Source: Stereum hirsutum FP-91666 SS1
Taxonomy: Eukaryota; Basidiomycota; Agaricomycetes; Russulales; Stereaceae
NCBI RefSeq assembly: GCF_000264905.1
Contig: NW_006763149.1
Location: forward strand, 445,634-509,633
Direction: 5' to 3'
Length of the DNA: 64,000 nucleotides
Below are positions 61,064 through 64,000 of the stretch, in pieces. The notes under the pieces were generated by a model that ran no database searches, had not been told where the DNA came from, and was given only the letters and a program-made list of their open reading frames with translations. The translations under genes were made by a program, and so were the position numbers. The stretch's first letter is position 1. The number at the start of each line of letters is the position of its first letter.

Positions 61064-63440
61064 TCACTCAAACGACGAAGCAGGCGAATACCCACCCCCA
61101 CCCCACTGCCCGATCCCACCACCAACCCCAAGGCCGCCCCCAAAGGTCGTATAATCCGACGAAATAGTTCCGAAACTCGACATATCATCGAACGAAGGGA
61201 AATACGCGTCGTCTCCCAGCGTAGCAAGTCCGCCACTGGGCAACGAGTGCGCGAGTGATCCCGAATGCGAGTGCCCGAGTGATCCTGAATGCGAGTGCGA
61301 ATGCCCGAGCGGCCCCGAATGCGAATGCGAGCGAGAAAAACCTGGCCCAGACGTCGAGAGGTGATGCGCCGGATGCGGGTGAGAGTGCGAGTGCGAGTTC
61401 GGGTGGGGGCCAGAACCGGGGTGATCGCTGAATGTGGCGCTGACGGGGGTGATTGGGAGGTCGTTCACGGCGTTCATGAATGAGGATGTCTACGGGTGGA
61501 ATGGATCAGCAAACGTGTCCGCGCCACAGGGCAAAGGGGGAAGTCAAAATGAGATGAATAGAGATTGGTAAGAGGTAAGAGGTAAGAGGTAAGAAGACGT
61601 GAAACGAGAAACGAAGTGGACCCCGTTCGGGTGCGGGTATGGTATGATGGTATGGAGCGGCGGGAGGTAAGCAGGATATGAATGGTGAACGCTGAATAGT
61701 GAATGGGGCGAGACAGGCGAGTTCACGGACGCGAAGTGCATCGCATCACCAAAGCGCACGAGGCCCGCCATCCCGAGCGGCAGACAGACGTAAAGCGGAA
61801 TTCTTTTTGTGAAACGTGAAACACAAGGGCTCTCACAGTAATCCAGTATGCAGTATCCAGTATCCAGTGGGAGGCCCAAATTCAGAACAAGCACAGCGGA
61901 ATGAAGACTGCAGACACCAACGCCCCCGATCTAGAATAGAAAAAGAAAAGAAAAACTCACATTACACGGCAACAGCTCAAACGTCGTATTCCGTCCCAAC
62001 ATATCAACAGGGCTCATCATCCCCGATCCCGATCCCGATCCCGAACTCGATCTTGACCCTCCAGAGCCTGAATTCGACGAGCGCGAGGACGGAGCGGGGG
62101 AGGTGCAATCTCCTCCATCTCCGTATGCGTATGAGGGAGAGGAAGAGGAGGAGGCGGTGGTGGTGGTGGTGATGGGTTCGGTGAGCTGGTAGACGACGGT
62201 GAGGAGGACGTGTTCGGAGGTGGGTGAGGAGCCGGTGGAGGCTTGGATGATTTCTTGGACGATGGAGTATCTGCCCGGTTCTGCACATATATCAAAAACA
62301 AAACAAAAAATGAGTATTGGTGTTTGTGGTTTAGGTGTAGGTGTAGTGCAAGAGGAAGAAAAGGGCCTACCATTCGAATCACAAAGCCGTACCCAGAACT
62401 GCGGCACGAGGCTCGCTCGGTACATATACGACGACGTCACATTCTCCTGCAACGACGAACAATGCATCTCCGTGCTCTCCGTATGTATACAATTCCCATT
62501 AAAATACACCGAGCACGAGCTCCGGGTATCCATGAGCGTCGTGCTCGTGAACGTCACCGTCGGGTCGATCGCCCGCAATGGCCTTGCCTTGGAGGACTTG
62601 AACACGCTCACGGCGCCGGAGGCTGGATTCCCGCCGTTACTGCTGCTGTGACGGTTGTGGTGGGTAGAGGAGGGCGAGAGCGGGGGCGTGACGATGCCGC
62701 CGGAGCCGATGACGCCGGAGAGAGCGTCGGAGAGGGAGGAGGAGGGAGAGGGACACCAGTATGCGTTGGCGGGGAGGACGTCGATGTGGACGAGGGCGCG
62801 GGAGGGCTTGATGATGGGTTGGAGGGACCCATTGGCAATCAATGTCGAGGACGCGATGTGGTCTGGAGAGCCGTGAGAGGGCGAGGAGGACTCGAGGGAG
62901 TCATCGATGGAGGAAAAGTCCCGATTCGAGAGGAGTTTGAGGACTGGAAATGGGGAATTTGTCAGTTTAGGGGCCTGGAACGGAGAGACATGGACAGGAG
63001 AAACTGACTGCGTTTCCCTCCGCAGGTGTCCCGGAGCTGTTGGAGTCGGCTCCCGACCTGCTTCGCTGTCCGACGCTTGCCGGTGACATGGAAGATATAG
63101 TCCGAGATGAACCTGTTCCGGTTTGGGAAACGGCTCAAGGACCTGGTCGAACGCGACGTTTCTGGGCGATATCTGTCGAGAGCTAGAACGAGAGGGAATA
63201 TGAATGAGATGAGTATGGGGTGATGTTGAACATGGATGTCATGTTGAACTTACCTTCGACGAGAGCGGCCTCGAGGTAAGGAGGCCATACGGCTTCACCT
63301 TTTCCTTTTAGAGTTTTCCAACTCTTGCGACCGCTGACGATGGTATGGACGGCATCGCGCGTTCTATCGTCGGGGGCGAGGGGGTAGTCGACGCCGTCAG
63401 CTGAAGCAGAGTGCATATCGGAGGACGATGCGGAGGGCAT
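61064..63440 (-). CDS. TEA/ATTS-domain transcription factor (TEC1/AbaA type)
   Basis: Sequence-specific DNA-binding regulator; fungal relatives TEC1 and AbaA control filamentous growth and conidiation. The TEA domain is split by an intron. Exon 1 gives SGRKSWKTLKGKGEAVWPPY and LEAALVE. Exon 2 gives ALDRYRPE, SLSRFPNRNRFISDYIFHVTG and KRRTAKQVGSRLQQLRDTCG, the recognition helix region. The next exons (ILKLLSNRDFSSIDDSLE, IKPSRALVHIDVLPANAYW and later SIVQEIIQASTGSSPTSEHV) resemble the central region of basidiomycete TEA factors. The C-terminus has Ser/Gly repeats and a histidine/serine repeat (HSHSHSGSLGHSHSG-like), ending with SPASSFE at 61064. The start at 63440 is 36 residues before the domain. 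Targets are unknown. Confidence 0.92.
61240..61400. repeat. His/Ser/Gly-coding tandem repeat
   Basis: Imperfect repeats of a GAATGCGAGTGCG-like unit on the plus strand encode a HSHSGxLGHS repeat in the C-terminal part of the TEA factor. Confidence 0.8.
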
Positions 63441-64000
63441 GGTGTCTGTGGATGGGCGTAGAGGATTCGGGTGCGCGGGCAGGCCAAGACGAGAGACAAA
63501 GGATGCCGCGGAGTGCGTTCAGTTGTTTATATGAGAAGCAGGCGGAAATTGGGCGCCAAACGGGAGTGCCGCCGGGGTGTTGGGCATGGTGTAATTCTGG
63601 AGGAGAGACGCGAGGATGGCGGACGGACGCGAATCGCCTCGGAAGATCGACTGTTGAGAACGCGTGAACTCGCGTTTATTTTTGGGTTTATTTTTGGGCG
63701 TCAGAAGGTGGCCCGAGCGGCGAGAGCGAACGGTCGAGCGAGCACAGATCTTCTCGAGCCGAAAGATCGCATCCCGTTCTTGGAGATCTCTCTCTCCACC
63801 AAATACGCTGTGCTTCCCCGGTCAAGGAGCGGCAACGCGGCAGATGCGCCATCGCAGACCAGCACAGGCTCCTTCTGCCGCGCCCCTCTTTTCCCATTCG
63901 CACGCCCAATGCCACGGCCGTGCTGTGTTGTGGCTTCACGCAACGTCCAAGTCCAAGCGCACCCGCACGAAAAGAAGAAAAAAAAATAGACTCGAGGGCG
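63441..64000. other. Upstream region of the TEA gene
   Basis: This 560-bp stretch to the window edge should hold the promoter of the TEA factor. Open frames here show no domain. Confidence 0.45.

Noticed and set aside
62243..63007. 254-aa plus-strand frame
   Set aside because: It runs antisense to several spliced exons of the TEA factor and is Gly/Arg-rich without a domain.

Overview
The window is nuclear DNA from a filamentous basidiomycete, most likely an Agaricomycete. Almost every gene is cut by several short introns (about 50-80 nt, GT..AG, CTNAC branch points). The protein set is fungal: microsomal P450 paralogs, basidiomycete F-box-like proteins, a TEA/ATTS regulator, a RAI1/DXO decapping nuclease, MAD1 and pinin. 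I see no rRNA, tRNA, CRISPR array or intact transposon.

Layout. 0-3 kb: a large PfkB-type sugar kinase on the minus strand. 3-12 kb: three P450 genes, all minus. The outer two are close paralogs and the middle one is of a different type. 12.6-19 kb: a MYND zinc-finger protein (+), a cysteine-motif nuclear-like protein (-), an FCP1/NIF-type phosphatase-domain protein (+) and a 2-Cys peroxiredoxin (-). 19.8-27.4 kb, all minus: exosome subunit RRP45, an F-box/LRR-like protein and a DUF262 (GmrSD N-terminal domain) protein. 28-30.7 kb: spindle-checkpoint protein MAD1 (+). 31-34.5 kb: two tandem short-chain dehydrogenases (-). 35-38 kb: a doubtful small membrane ORF and NMN adenylyltransferase (-). 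40-44 kb: an F-box-like single-exon gene (+) and a RAI1/DXO-like nuclease (+). 45-50.6 kb: a catalytically degenerate histidine phosphatase (-), a shortened SRP72 (-) and pinin (+), the last two sharing a 116-bp divergent promoter. 50.6-61 kb: a 10.5-kb stretch with no gene I can support. 61-63.4 kb: a TEA-domain transcription factor (-).

Most genes are unrelated housekeeping neighbours: RNA processing and decay (RRP45, RAI1-like, pinin), protein targeting (SRP72), NAD synthesis, redox defence and mitosis. Only the P450 trio and the SDR pair look like accessory metabolism built by local duplication.

The most unusual locus is the DUF262 gene. Its promoter-proximal half lies in a roughly 980-bp block with only two CpG dinucleotides, and all eight of its arginine codons are AGA/AGG. 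The adjoining downstream exons are CpG-rich and use only CGN for arginine. At the junction the gene has three consecutive microexons of 16, 7 and 10 nt. Other points worth a second look are the SRP72 lacking its middle TPR region, the phosphatase-family protein with its catalytic histidine replaced, three introns about ten times the local length, and the 10.5-kb gene-poor block.
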